Assembly (NCBI RefSeq): GCF_026072635.1
Contig: NZ_AP023081.1
Location: 4,956,501-5,020,500, forward strand
DNA: 64,000 bases
From: Pseudomonas solani
GTDB taxonomy: Bacteria; Pseudomonadota; Gammaproteobacteria; Pseudomonadales; Pseudomonadaceae
Direction of reading: 5' to 3'
Shown piece by piece: positions 29,173 to 38,675 of the stretch; position 1 is the first letter of the stretch; every line of letters starts with the position of its first letter. The position numbers were made by a program, and so were the translations under genes. The notes beneath the pieces were generated by a model. That model searched no databases. It was not told the DNA's origin and saw nothing but the letters and a program-made list of their open reading frames with translations.

Positions 29173-31635
29173 TTACCAGTGGAAGGAGACCGAGCCCAGC
29201 AGGCTGCGTTCTTCGCCCCAGTAGCAGCGCCCGGCGTTGTTGCAGCCGGCGACGTATTCCTTGTCGAGGAGGTTCTTGGCGTTCACCTCGGCGGACCAGT
29301 TGTCGTTGATGGTGTAGCCGACGGCGGCGTCCAGCAGGGTCACGTCGCCGGTGTCCAGGCGGCCGTAGAGCGAGGGCGCGGTGTAGGCGAAGGTGCTGTC
29401 GAAGTGGCGCACGCCACCGCCGATGCGCAGGCCCTTGAGGGCGCCGTCGAGGAAGCGGTAGCTGGCCCAGGCCGAGGCCTGGTTGCGCGGTACGCCGGTC
29501 ATCTGGTGGTCTTCGAGCAGCGAGCCCTGTGCGTCCTTGGTGATGCGCGAGTCGGTGTAGGTGTAGGCGGCGGTGAGGTTGATGTTCTCGGTGACGTCGC
29601 TGTTGAGTTCCAGCTCCACGCCCTTGGCGCGGCTCTCGCCCACCTGGCGGTAGTCGTTGGCGGCGCTGTCGAAGATCACGTCATCGGTCTTGCGCAGGTC
29701 GTAGACGGAGGCGGTGAAGGAGGTGTTCCAGCCCTTGGGCTCGTACTTGATGCCGGCTTCGTACTGCTCGGCGGTGGTCGGGTCCAGGGGGCCGGAGCGG
29801 CTGGAGGTCTGCTGGGTCGGGGCGAAGGCCGTGGAGTAGCTGACGTAGGGCGAGAGGCCGTTGTCGAACTGGTACATCAGGCCGGCCTGCCAGGTGAAGT
29901 CGGTGTCCCAGTAGTCGAGGTCGGCGGCGGCGTTGGTTGTGCCGGGCTTGTTGCGGTACTGGCTGTTGACCCGGTCGAGGCGGCCACCGAGCAGCAGCAC
30001 CCAGTTGTCGTAGCGGGTCTGCAGCTGGCTGTAGGCGGCGTACATCGACTGGTCGAGCTGGGCGTTCTGGATGTGCACCGGGGTGGTCGGGGTGCTGGTC
30101 CAGACCGGGTTGAAGACGTTGATCAGGCCACCGGCGCCGGCATCCCAGTTCTGGTTGAACGAGGTGCGGTCGAGGCTGGCGCCGAGCAGCACCGTGTGGT
30201 CGAAGTCGCCGCTGGCGAAGTGGCCTTCGAACTGGTTGTCCAGGGAGTAGGCGATGGACTTGTTGGTGCGGTCGTAGGCGGTGTAGGCGAGGGTGGTGCC
30301 GAAGCCGCCGGCGTTGAGGCTGCCGGGCCACATCTCGTGGCGGTCGATGCGCGACTGCATGTAGCGCGAGTTCTGGCGGAACTGCCAGGTGTCGTTGAGC
30401 TGGTGGGAGAACTCGTAGCCCAGGGTCCAGGTTTCACGCTCGAACTTGTCCCAGTCGGGGTGGCCGAGCAGGGTGTCCTTGTCGATCTTGCCGTTGGGGT
30501 TGTGCAGCAGGGTGCCGGCGGCGGGGTAGCCCAGCTCCATCAGGGTGCGGTCGCGCTGGTAGGTCGACAGCAGCGTCAGCGAGGTGGCGTCGCTGAGGTT
30601 GAGGGTCATGGACGGGGCGATGTAGAGGCGATCATCCGGCTGGCCGTCGACCTGGCTGTCGGCGTTGCGGCCGAGCATCACCAGGCGGCCGAGGACGTTG
30701 TCGCCTTCGCTCAGCGGGCCGGAGACGTCGATGCCCAGTTGGCGGCGGTTGTTGCTGCCGTAGGTGAGCTCGACCTCGCCGCGCGGGTTGGCGGTGGGGC
30801 GCTTGCTGACCATGTTGACCACGCCACCCGGGGCGTTCTCGCCGTAGAGGATCGAGGTCGGGCCGCGGAACACCTCGACCCGCTCCAGGCCGTAGGGCTC
30901 GCTGCTGGTGTCGTAGCGGTTGCCCTGCACGCGCAGGCCGTCGCGGAGCAGGCCGTAGCCCCAGTCGGTGGCGTTGAAGCCACGGACGAAGAACAGGTCG
31001 CCGGCCTGGCCGTCACCGGCGGCGAAGGGCGGCGCGAAGATGCCGGGCACATAGCCGAGCACCTCGGTGAGGGTCTGCGACTTCTGGTCTTCCATGCGCT
31101 GGCGGGTGACCACGGACACCGAGCGCGGCGTGTCGGCCAGGGCGGTGGCGGTCTTGCCGGCGGTGCTGCTGACTTCGGCGCGGTAGCCACGGTCGGCCTG
31201 GCCCAGGCCGTTGGCGAGGCCGGCGCCGACGATGGAGGTCGGGTCCAGTTGCATCACGCCGTCCTGGGGGGCCGGCTGCAGGACGTAGCCGCCGTTGCCC
31301 TGGTCGATGGCGCGCAGGCCGCTGTCCTGCAGTAGCAGGGCGAGGCCCTGGGCGACGCTGTAGCGGCCGTGCAGGCCGGCGCTGGTCTTGCCGGCGGCCA
31401 GGCTGTTGTGGCCGGCGAGGTAGATGCCGGCCTGGCTGCTGAATTCGTTGAGCGAGGCGACCAGGGGGCCCGGGGCGATGTCGTACTGACGCTCGGCGAC
31501 GCCCTGTTGCGTGGTTTCGGCCTGGGCCAGCGAGGTGGGCAGGGCCAGTTGCGCGGTGCCGAGCAGGGTGACCGGGATGGCGAGCGCGAGCGGCCGCAGG
31601 GCGAAACGGAGGGTCGGGTTGGCGAGCAAGTGCAT
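29173..31635 (-). CDS. TonB-dependent ferric-siderophore receptor with signalling domain
   Basis: An 820-residue outer-membrane receptor. A signal peptide ends near residue 40. An STN signalling domain follows (about 48-120; QYDIAPGPLVASLNEFSSQA), then the plug with LRDGLRVQGNRYD and RVEVFRGPTSILYGENAPGG, then a 22-strand barrel ending in the aromatic terminus VSFHW. The best fit is the siderophore receptor branch (FpvA/FoxA/FhuA-like); the exact siderophore is unknown. The STN domain and the upstream FecI/FecR pair indicate cell-surface signalling: the loaded receptor would contact FecR and free the sigma factor. AGGGGAC precedes the ATG. The 129-base gap to fecR may hold the sigma-dependent promoter. 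Confidence 0.92.
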   Translation of the reverse strand: MHLLANPTLRFALRPLALAIPVTLLGTAQLALPTSLAQAETTQQGVAERQYDIAPGPLVASLNEFSSQAGIYLAGHNSLAAGKTSAGLHGRYSVAQGLALLLQDSGLRAIDQGNGGYVLQPAPQDGVMQLDPTSIVGAGLANGLGQADRGYRAEVSSTAGKTATALADTPRSVSVVTRQRMEDQKSQTLTEVLGYVPGIFAPPFAAGDGQAGDLFFVRGFNATDWGYGLLRDGLRVQGNRYDTSSEPYGLERVEVFRGPTSILYGENAPGGVVNMVSKRPTANPRGEVELTYGSNNRRQLGIDVSGPLSEGDNVLGRLVMLGRNADSQVDGQPDDRLYIAPSMTLNLSDATSLTLLSTYQRDRTLMELGYPAAGTLLHNPNGKIDKDTLLGHPDWDKFERETWTLGYEFSHQLNDTWQFRQNSRYMQSRIDRHEMWPGSLNAGGFGTTLAYTAYDRTNKSIAYSLDNQFEGHFASGDFDHTVLLGASLDRTSFNQNWDAGAGGLINVFNPVWTSTPTTPVHIQNAQLDQSMYAAYSQLQTRYDNWVLLLGGRLDRVNSQYRNKPGTTNAAADLDYWDTDFTWQAGLMYQFDNGLSPYVSYSTAFAPTQQTSSRSGPLDPTTAEQYEAGIKYEPKGWNTSFTASVYDLRKTDDVIFDSAANDYRQVGESRAKGVELELNSDVTENINLTAAYTYTDSRITKDAQGSLLEDHQMTGVPRNQASAWASYRFLDGALKGLRIGGGVRHFDSTFAYTAPSLYGRLDTGDVTLLDAAVGYTINDNWSAEVNAKNLLDKEYVAGCNNAGRCYWGEERSLLGSVSFHW

Positions 31636-31764
31636 GGTGTCCCCTGGAAATGTTCGGTGGCGGATGGCGTTGTTGTCTGGTTGAACCGAACGAGAAATGG
31701 AAAAGGGAACCGCTCGCTGAAAATTATTTTCCGGGGCGTCGGCGTGACGGGTTCAGCGGGGTGT

Positions 31765-32745
31765 TCAGGCGGGCTCGACGCTGAGCCACCAGTCGGTGAG
31801 GCGGTGCACGCGGATGGGCAGGGCGGCGCTGAGCAGTTCCAGCGCCTGCTCGGTGTCGCCCAGGGGGAAGGCGCCCATCACCGGCAGTTGGGCGACCGCC
31901 GGGTGGCAGCCGAGGTGGCCGTGGCGGTAGCGGGAGAGGGCGGTGATCAGCTCGCCCAGGGGCATGTCGTCGGCCACCAGCACCTGGCGGGTCCAGGATT
32001 CGCCGGCGAGTTGCACCGGGGCCGGGGTGCCGAGGGACAGGCCGTCGAAGTCGACCCGCTGGCCGGCCTCGATGACGCTGAGCTGGCCGCTGTCGGCGGT
32101 GCGCACTTCCACCGCGCCCTGGTAGACGCTGAGGCGGGTGATGCCGTCGTCCTGGCGCACGCCGAAGCGGGTGCCGAGGGCGCGCAGGCGGCCGTGCTGG
32201 TTTTCCAGCAGGAAGGGCCGCGTCGCATCCTTGGCGGTGTCGATCAGCACTTCGCCGAAGCGCAGCCGCAGCAGGCGCTGCTCGGTGTCGAAGGCGGCGT
32301 CCACGGCGCTCTGCGCGCGCAGCCACAGGTGGCTACCGTCGGCCAGCAGGGTTTCGCGGGTTTCGCCGGTGCCGGTGACGAAGTCCGCCGACCAGCCGGC
32401 CACCAGGCGCGGCAGCGGCGTGGTGCGCCAGGTGCCCCAGCCGAGCAGCGAACCGGCACCCACCACCAGCAGGGTCTTGAGGCCCTGGCGGCGGCTGATG
32501 CGGCGCGGGTCGTCACGGAGCATGCGGCTGGCCAGTTCGCGTTCGCCGCCGGTTTGCAGCGGGGCGAAGCGCTGGCCGACCCGCTCGACGTAGCGCCAGG
32601 CATCGCGGTGTTCGGGTTGCTGGTCGAGCCAGGCCTGCCACTGCGCCCGCAGCTGGGCGCTGGGGGCGTCGTCGTGCAGCAGCACGTACCAGTTGGCGGC
32701 CTGTTGCAGGCTGGCGTGGCTGAGGGTGCGTTCCGGGCTGGCCAT
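31765..32745 (-). CDS. FecR-family anti-sigma regulator
   Basis: A 326-residue inner-membrane sigma regulator. The N-terminal DUF4880 (AANWYVLLHDDAPSAQLRAQ) binds the sigma factor. A single membrane segment (LKTLLVVGAGSLLGWGTW) lies near residue 90, followed by the periplasmic FecR domain with DGSHLWLRAQSAVD, which receives the signal from the receptor STN domain. The ATG at 32745 has GGAG eight bases upstream. A GTG at 32754 overlaps the sigma-factor stop (GTGA) and could be the start of a slightly longer form; either way the two genes are translationally coupled. Confidence 0.9.
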   Translation of the reverse strand: MASPERTLSHASLQQAANWYVLLHDDAPSAQLRAQWQAWLDQQPEHRDAWRYVERVGQRFAPLQTGGERELASRMLRDDPRRISRRQGLKTLLVVGAGSLLGWGTWRTTPLPRLVAGWSADFVTGTGETRETLLADGSHLWLRAQSAVDAAFDTEQRLLRLRFGEVLIDTAKDATRPFLLENQHGRLRALGTRFGVRQDDGITRLSVYQGAVEVRTADSGQLSVIEAGQRVDFDGLSLGTPAPVQLAGESWTRQVLVADDMPLGELITALSRYRHGHLGCHPAVAQLPVMGAFPLGDTEQALELLSAALPIRVHRLTDWWLSVEPA

Positions 32746-32750
32746 GCCGC

Positions 32751-33272
32751 TCACTCCACCAGCAGGCCGTCGAGCTCTGCCTCCAGCACCGCGCAGTGGA
32801 GGAAGGCCTGGGCCAGGTACTTCTTCACCATGCGTTCGGAGACGCCGATCGCCAGGGCGATCTCGCGGTAGGGCATGTCGTCCAGCTGGGCCATGAGGAA
32901 GGCGCGGCGCACCTTGTGCGGCAGGCGCAGGAGCATGGCGTCGACTTCATTCAGGGTCTCGATGATCAGCGCCTGCTGCTCGGGGGACGCTTGCAGCGGT
33001 TCCGGGCGGGCGGCCATGGCCTCGAGCCAGTCCTGCTCCAGCTGCCGGCGCCGCCAGTGGTCGATGCACAGGCCGCGGGCGATGGTGGCCAGGTAGGAGC
33101 GCTCGCCCGTGGCGCCGTCGAAGGTACGGGGCCGCAGCAGCACGCGCAAGAAGGTGTCCTGCATCAGGTCGGCGGCATCGAAGCCGCTGCCCAGGCGACG
33201 GCGCAGAAAACCCAGCAGCCAGGCGGAATGGCTGAGGTAGAAATCGTGGAAGGGGGCGTTGGTCGACGGCAT
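32751..33272 (-). CDS. FecI-like ECF sigma factor
   Basis: A 173-residue iron-starvation ECF sigma factor. Sigma region 2 shows FDAADLMQDTFLRVLLRP and YLATIARGLCIDHWRRR; region 4 shows LPHKVRRAFLMAQLDDMPYR and the helix-turn-helix EIALAIGVSERMVKKYLAQAF. It should direct RNA polymerase to the receptor promoter when ferric siderophore is present. The ATG at 33272 gives the usual length; it lacks a strong ribosome site. A Fur-box-like sequence lies about 40-60 bases upstream, consistent with iron repression. Confidence 0.92.
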   Translation of the reverse strand: MPSTNAPFHDFYLSHSAWLLGFLRRRLGSGFDAADLMQDTFLRVLLRPRTFDGATGERSYLATIARGLCIDHWRRRQLEQDWLEAMAARPEPLQASPEQQALIIETLNEVDAMLLRLPHKVRRAFLMAQLDDMPYREIALAIGVSERMVKKYLAQAFLHCAVLEAELDGLLVE

Positions 33273-33308
33273 CGAGAGCGGGGTGTCCGGCGCGGGATGC
33301 GCTCGTTC

Positions 33309-33327
33309 GCGAATGAGAATTAGTGGC
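33309..33327 (-). promoter_or_regulatory. candidate Fur box upstream of the FecI-like gene
   Basis: GCGAATGAGAATTAGTGGC contains the AATGAGAAT core common in pseudomonad Fur boxes, with a partial second half. Its position in the promoter region of an iron-starvation sigma gene supports the call. The match to the full 19-base consensus is only moderate. Confidence 0.55.
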
Positions 33328-33456
33328 AACTATACGGATCGGCTTTACGCCCCGCAATCCGTCTTCGTCGTTGCCCTGATCTCCGGGTTCGCTACCCCAT
33401 ACCCTGGCGTCGGGCCCTTGCGGGCCCCGCCTGGGTGCCGCCGCTGGTGCTGGCGG

Positions 33457-33780
33457 TCAGCGCGACAGCCCGCGCCGTTCCATGCCGCGTGCGGCGTTGC
33501 CCAGTTGCAGCGGCGAGCCGATGAAGCCGGGCAGCTCGCCCAGCTTGCGCTGCTTGCACATGGCATCCACGCAGGCCACCAGGAGCATCTCCTCGGCCAC
33601 CTCGCGGATCAGGCAGCGGATGCGCCGCTGGCTGAAGGCCGCCTCGCCATCGAACTCGCGGCTCAGCTCCTGCACGCCGCCCTTGCTCAGGGTCAGCAGC
33701 CACTTGCCGTCGCTGCGCGGGGTGATGGCGACGGCGTGGTCGGGAAAGGCTTCGTAGATTTCCTTGATGGCAGTGAACAT
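33457..33780 (-). CDS. DUF3509 family protein, second copy
   Basis: A 107-residue member of the same family as the gene at 561-923. The shared pattern is FxAIKEIYEAFPDHAVAITPR at the N terminus and RRIRCLIREVAEEMLL in the middle. This copy has more cysteines (CVDAMCKQRK) and ends in a basic tail. GGAGG precedes the ATG at 33780. It is not obviously part of the FecI operon, being 180 bases upstream on the same strand. Function unknown. Confidence 0.75.
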   Translation of the reverse strand: MFTAIKEIYEAFPDHAVAITPRSDGKWLLTLSKGGVQELSREFDGEAAFSQRRIRCLIREVAEEMLLVACVDAMCKQRKLGELPGFIGSPLQLGNAARGMERRGLSR

Positions 33781-33960
33781 GGGCTGTGCCTCCATTGTTT
33801 TAGTCAGCGGAGCAGCCTGTTGCAGCGGCCGTGCCAACCGGGCACGGGCCGCCAGCCCTGTAGCGTCAGGCCATTGGCTATAAGCGCAGCGCCGGCACCC
33901 GTGCAAAGTGCATGAGCGGCCCCTTCGGGCCTTGGCAATTTGCAAGGTGCGGGGAGGGCG

Positions 33961-35610
33961 TCAGTCGGCGTCGCGGGGCGGGGCTTCCACCAGCTGCGGC
34001 TGCAGCAGCTCGGCGATGCGGTCACGCACGCTTTGTTCGGGCTCACGGTCGAGGGTGCGCCGCAGCAGTTGCAGGGCGTCCGCCGGCCATTGGTTGCGGC
34101 CCCAGGCGGCGAGGGTCTTGAGCGCCATGTGGCGGTTGCGCACCACCGGACTGGCGAGGCCGGTGGCGACCAGGTCCCAGCCCTGCACGGGGAAGCGGCC
34201 GAGGTCCTGGAGGATGAAGTCCAGGGCGCTGTGCTGGCGGTACTCGGGGCCCAGGCCGAGGGCGTTGCTCGGGCCGCTGGCGATGTGTCCGAGGTCCAGC
34301 TGCTGGCGCGCCAGGTCGATGACCCGGGCGATGCGCTGCGGGTCGCTGGTCTGCATCAGTTGGTACCAGGCCGAGGAGCGCTGGCTGCGCTGGCGTTCGT
34401 ACCAGGCGTCCCAGGGGTCGATGTCCAGGCGCTTGCCGGCGTGGGCGGCGAGCCAGAAGGCGCGTTCCTCTTCCTGCTCCAGGCCGGCGTGCACCAGCGC
34501 CGACCAGTGCGGGTCGTTGCGGATGGCCTCGGCGCGGCGGGCGATGTCGTCGCGGCTGGCCTGGGCCCAGCCGTGGCCGGCGAGGCCGTCCCAGTCCTGG
34601 TTGGGGTCGCGGACGAAATCGAGGATGCCTTCCACCGCGAGGAAGTGCCCCAGGTGGCGCGGCGGCCGCCGGGCCAGGTGGTCGAGCAGGTGCAGCACCG
34701 CTTCGGTGCCGTCGGCGTAGTCGTTGATGTCCCGCGCGGGGCCGCCGTTGATCAGCGCCTCGATCATTTCCACGGCGCCGTCGAGCAGGGAGTCGTCCAC
34801 GTCCTGGCCACTCAGGGCCGCCAGCAGGTTGCCGCCCACGGCGCAGGGGTAGGCGAGGTATTCCACCATCACCGAGTTCTGGTAGCCCTCGCGCAGCAGC
34901 CAGTCCTGCACGGCGGGCGAGGGGTTCTCGGCGAGGCGCTCCACCAGGTGGATGCGCCCCCAGCCCCGCACCTTGCGCGCCAGCGCCCACCAGGCGCGTT
35001 CGCGCTCCGGCGGCGCCAGGGTGTGCCCCAGGGCGATGGTGGCGAAGAGGGTGAATTCCTCGTGCTGGCCGAAGGTGAGGAACAGCTCGCGCTGGCTGCC
35101 GCTGTCGAGCACGCCGAGCAGGGCCAGGGCGAACTTCACCGCGCCACGGTCCGGGCTGCTGCGCGCCAGCCACAGGGCCAGGGCGTGGAGCCGCGCGCGG
35201 GGCAGGCCGGGGCGCTGCTGCAGGCGCTCGACGAGCTGGTCGATGAAGCCGAGCACGCTGCCGTCGGCCACCAGCTGGTAGAGGCGGGCCATGTGCCGGG
35301 TGGGGTCGTCGAGGGTGGCGAGCAGGGCGGCCATCACCTCGTTGGCGGTGTCCATGTCATCGGCCGAGGCATGGTGGCCGAGCACGCCGTCGAGGGCACC
35401 GGGTGCCCAGCGCAGTTCGCTGCCTTCACCGGGCGGCGCCTCGTCGGGCAGGGTGAGCTCGCTGTCCGGCAGGCCCTCGGGGCTGTCGGCATAGGCGGCG
35501 AGGAAGGCGTACAGGCTGGGGCGCTCGATGGCCCAGGGAATGGGGTAGCCCTGCGTCTGGCCCTTGTCGTCCCTGACGATGCGGAAGAAGGTGGCGATCC
35601 AGTTTTTCAT
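33961..35610 (-). CDS. hypothetical helical-repeat protein
   Basis: A 549-residue soluble protein with no signal peptide. I do not recognise a named family. The sequence is a succession of amphipathic helices (for instance ATLDDPTRHMARLYQLVADG and RDINDYADGTEAVLHLLDHL), which suggests a HEAT- or ARM-like superhelix. It starts with the short hydrophobic MKNWIATFFRIVRDD. The gene lies 96 bases downstream of the hybrid kinase stop and on the same strand, so it may be the last gene of that two-component operon. It has no strong ribosome site at the chosen ATG. Confidence 0.6.
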   Translation of the reverse strand: MKNWIATFFRIVRDDKGQTQGYPIPWAIERPSLYAFLAAYADSPEGLPDSELTLPDEAPPGEGSELRWAPGALDGVLGHHASADDMDTANEVMAALLATLDDPTRHMARLYQLVADGSVLGFIDQLVERLQQRPGLPRARLHALALWLARSSPDRGAVKFALALLGVLDSGSQRELFLTFGQHEEFTLFATIALGHTLAPPERERAWWALARKVRGWGRIHLVERLAENPSPAVQDWLLREGYQNSVMVEYLAYPCAVGGNLLAALSGQDVDDSLLDGAVEMIEALINGGPARDINDYADGTEAVLHLLDHLARRPPRHLGHFLAVEGILDFVRDPNQDWDGLAGHGWAQASRDDIARRAEAIRNDPHWSALVHAGLEQEEERAFWLAAHAGKRLDIDPWDAWYERQRSQRSSAWYQLMQTSDPQRIARVIDLARQQLDLGHIASGPSNALGLGPEYRQHSALDFILQDLGRFPVQGWDLVATGLASPVVRNRHMALKTLAAWGRNQWPADALQLLRRTLDREPEQSVRDRIAELLQPQLVEAPPRDAD

Positions 35611-35706
35611 CGTGTGTGACGGCGACTGCGAAAAGAGCACCTCTTACCGCAACCACCGGCTCGCGGCAATCGCGGCGCGTCAGGAGCACGACGCAGTCGA
35701 CGCGGT

Positions 35707-37823
35707 TCAGGCGGCGTTGCGTTCACGCACCTCGCCGAGCATGCGCTGCAGTTCGGCCACCAGCAGCGCCTGGCAGCGCAGCAGGCGCGGGGCGTCGTCG
35801 CCGGCCTGGCGCAGCGCGTTGCAGGCACGCAGGAGCCCCGTTGCATCGACGGTGCAGGCGAGCCCGGAGAGGCGGTGCACGCATTGGCCGATAAGGTCCT
35901 GGCGCTCTGGAGACAGGGGCGTGGCCAGGCGCTGCAGCTCGTCTTCGAGGTTGCGTGCCAGCTCGCCGAGCAGGCGTTTGGCGAGCGTGGGGTCGAGGCC
36001 TTCCAGGTGGCCGAGGTCGAAGGCCGGGGCAGGGGGCTGTGCCTTGATGGCAGCTGGGCCGCCCCGGCGAGGGCGGCTTCCAGGCGCGCCAGGGTCACGG
36101 GCTTGACCAGCAGTTCGTCCATGCCGGCCTCGCGGCAGCGTTCGGCCTCGCCGGCCAGGGCGCTGGCGCTGTAGCCGATGATCCGCTGGCGCGCGCGGCC
36201 GATCTCACGTTCACGCTCGCGCACGGCGCGGGTCAGTTGGTAGCCGTCCATGTCGGGCATGTTGCAGTCGGTGATCAGCAGGTCGAAGTCGTCTGCGGCC
36301 CAGGTGGCCAGGGCCTCGCGCGCGTCGGTCAGCACCTGGGCGCTGTGGCCGAGGCTGTGCAATTGCTGTTGCAGCACCAGGGCATTGATGGAGAGGTCGT
36401 CCACCACCAGCACCCGCAGCCGTGAGCTGTGCTCACCGGCTGGTCGGGACGCCGGGCGATGCTGCCCGGAGGGGGCGGGGCGCCAGTCCAGAGGCAGTTC
36501 GAGGGTGATGCGGCAGCCCTGGCCCGGTTCGCTGTCGAGGCCGATGCGGCCGCCCATCAGTTGCACCAGTTGGCGGCAGATGTGCAGGCCGAGCCCCGAG
36601 CCGCCATGCAGCTGGGTGACTTCGGCGCAGCCCTGGCGGTAGGGCTCGAAGATCCGCGCCTGCACGCTGTGGGGAATGCCGATGCCGTCGTCCACCACAT
36701 AAAGGGTGAGCAGGCTGCTGCCCGGGGTGGTGTCCCGCAGGTGCCCTTGCAGACGCACGCTGCCGGCGCCGGTGAACTTGATGGCGTTGGCCAGGAGATT
36801 ATGCAGCACCTGGCGCAGGCGCAGGGGGTCGACGCGGTACAGGCGGTGGGCCGGCAAGGGGCAGTCCAGTTGCAGCGCCAGGCCCTTTTCCCGGGCGCGG
36901 GCGGCGAACAGTTCCAGGCACTCCCGCAGCAGCGCGGCCAGTTCCACCGGGCGCGGCGCCAGTTGCATGCGGCCGTTCTCGATGCGGTCGAGGTCGAGGA
37001 TGTCGCCCACCAGGTCGATCATCGCGTCGGCGGACTGGCGGGCGATGCGCAGGTTGCTCGACTCTGGGCGGGCGCGGCTTTCCAGCTCCAGCAGGCCCAC
37101 CAGGGCGTTGAGCGGGGTGCGCAGCTCGTGGCTCATGGTGGCGAGGAAGCGGCCCTTGGCCGCGCTGGCGTCCAGGGCCTGGCGCTGGGCGTCGCGCAGG
37201 CGGGTTTCCAGCTCCTTGCGGTCGCTGATGTCGATCCAGCCGCCGAGCACGCCGAGCAACTTGCCCCGGGCGCTGTAGAAGGGCACCTGCCACTGGTACA
37301 GGTGGCGCGGCTCGCCGGCCTCCTCGGTGCAGCTGTCGAAGAAGCGTGGCTGGCGGCTTTCCAGCACCTCCAGCATGCCGCCTTCTAGGGCATCCGCCAG
37401 GGCGCGGCACATGCCCTGCTGGCGCGGCGTGGTGCCGTGCATTTCCTCCTGGGAGCTGGCGAAGAACTGCTCGTAGGCGCGGTTGCAGCTGCTCAGGCGG
37501 CCTTGCAGGTCACGCACGTAGAGCGGCGTGGGCTGGCCGTTGAGCAGGGAGAACTGGAAGGCCAGCTGGTCGCTGAGCTGGGCCTGGGCCGCCTGGCGCT
37601 GGCGCACCTGGCGTTGCAGGCGCCAGTTCCACAGCAGCGAGAGGATGATCACCACCAGTACCAGCACCAGCAGGTGGCCAAGGTTCTCCGGCATCTCGTG
37701 GCGCAGGGGCGGTGAGGGCTCGGGGGTGTCCAGGGGCCAGGTGACCGAGTAGGCCCAGGCGTTGGACAGGGCGGTGAAGCACAGGCCGAGCAGGGCCAGG
37801 GCGCGCAGGGTGAGCGTGGGCAT
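35707..37823 (-). CDS. hybrid histidine kinase (BvgS/EvgS-like core), with apparent single-base frameshift
   Basis: Reconstructed at about 705 residues. A signal peptide and a membrane helix (HLLVLVLVVIILSLLW, near 50-65) are followed by PAS, HisKA (FLATMSHELRTPLNALVGLL), an HATPase (GGSGLGLHICRQL), a receiver (Asp in LLITDCNMPDMDG) and an Hpt domain. It lacks the periplasmic Venus-flytrap domains of BvgS. The Hpt part (FDLGHLEGLDPTLAKRL to the stop at 35707, His in CVHRLSGLA) is in a different frame from the receiver. One extra G in the GGGGG run at 36032-36036 would join them. The response regulator gene is 10 bases upstream. Confidence 0.85.
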
Positions 37824-37833
37824 GTCGTGGTCC

Positions 37834-38475
37834 TCAGGCCAGGCCGTTTTCCTGGATGTAGAGGAACAGCGCGGCGTTGGTGTCCAGGCCGAGCTTGCGC
37901 ATGGCGCTGGTCTTCTGCGCGCTGATGGTCTGCTTGCTGCGGCACAGGCGCTGGGCGATTTCGCCGATGGCCAGGCCGCTGCCGTACAGGCGCAGCACTT
38001 CCGCCTCGCGGGGGGAGAGTTCGTCGAAGCGCGCCAGGGGCTTGCCGTGGGCGGCTTCGCCTATCTGCAACAGGCGGCGCAGGGAGGCGGAAACGAAGGG
38101 GCGCGTGGCGCTGGCGGCCAGGGCGCGGGGCAGGTCGGCGAGCAGCCCGCGCTTGCTCACCAGGCCCTGGATGCCGAGCTTGAGCAGGGAGGCGGCCAGG
38201 GCCGGGTTGTCGAGCATGGTGACGACGATGATCGCCAGCTGCGGGTAGCGCCGGCGCAGTTGCTCGATCAGGCGCAGGCCGTCCGCCTGGTGGCTGTCCG
38301 GCATCATCAGGTCGGTGACCAGCAGCTCGCAGGGGTGGCTGGCGAGCTGGTCCAGCAGGCCGTCGGCGCTATGGGCTTCGCCGACGATCTGCAACGAGCT
38401 TTCGCGGCTCAGCAGGGCGCGCAGGCCGATCAGGGTGATGGGGTGGTCGTCGACTATCAGGGTACGTCTGTGCAT
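37834..38475 (-). CDS. LuxR/NarL-type response regulator (BvgA/EvgA-like)
   Basis: A 213-residue response regulator. The receiver (about 1-120) has IVDDHP, a phosphoacceptor Asp in LLVTDLMMPDSHQ and a Lys in LVSKRG. The LuxR-type helix-turn-helix (about 145-205) reads LSPREAEVLRLYGSGLAIGE and KQTISAQKTSAMRKLGL. It should be phosphorylated by the Hpt domain of the kinase encoded just downstream (10-base gap). Targets are unknown; the promoter region 38476-38675 contains no other gene. Confidence 0.9.
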   Translation of the reverse strand: MHRRTLIVDDHPITLIGLRALLSRESSLQIVGEAHSADGLLDQLASHPCELLVTDLMMPDSHQADGLRLIEQLRRRYPQLAIIVVTMLDNPALAASLLKLGIQGLVSKRGLLADLPRALAASATRPFVSASLRRLLQIGEAAHGKPLARFDELSPREAEVLRLYGSGLAIGEIAQRLCRSKQTISAQKTSAMRKLGLDTNAALFLYIQENGLA

Positions 38476-38675
38476 CTGCTACCGGGGCTCGCTGGGTGGG
38501 GGCGGCGCACATGGTAGGGATGGCAGGGACGCAGAAAACGGACCCCGGCTGCAGTTGGGTAGGAATCGGAGCAATCCGACATTTGTCGTCGGGCGCTTCC
38601 CACCGAGGGGCTGAAGTCTTACGGAAAAGTGATGGGCATCGGGAATGGGACGACGCCCTTCAGGGAGGGCAGCGC

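Noticed and set aside
35607..35706. Extension of the hybrid kinase frame to 35607
   Set aside because: This is the out-of-frame continuation after the frameshift. The Hpt frame stops at 35707, which leaves a normal gap to the next gene.
38520..38640. Possible EvgA/BvgA-type binding site (GTAGGAATCGGAGC) upstream of the LuxR-type regulator gene
   Set aside because: Only one half-site is recognisable, and no consensus for this regulator is known to me.
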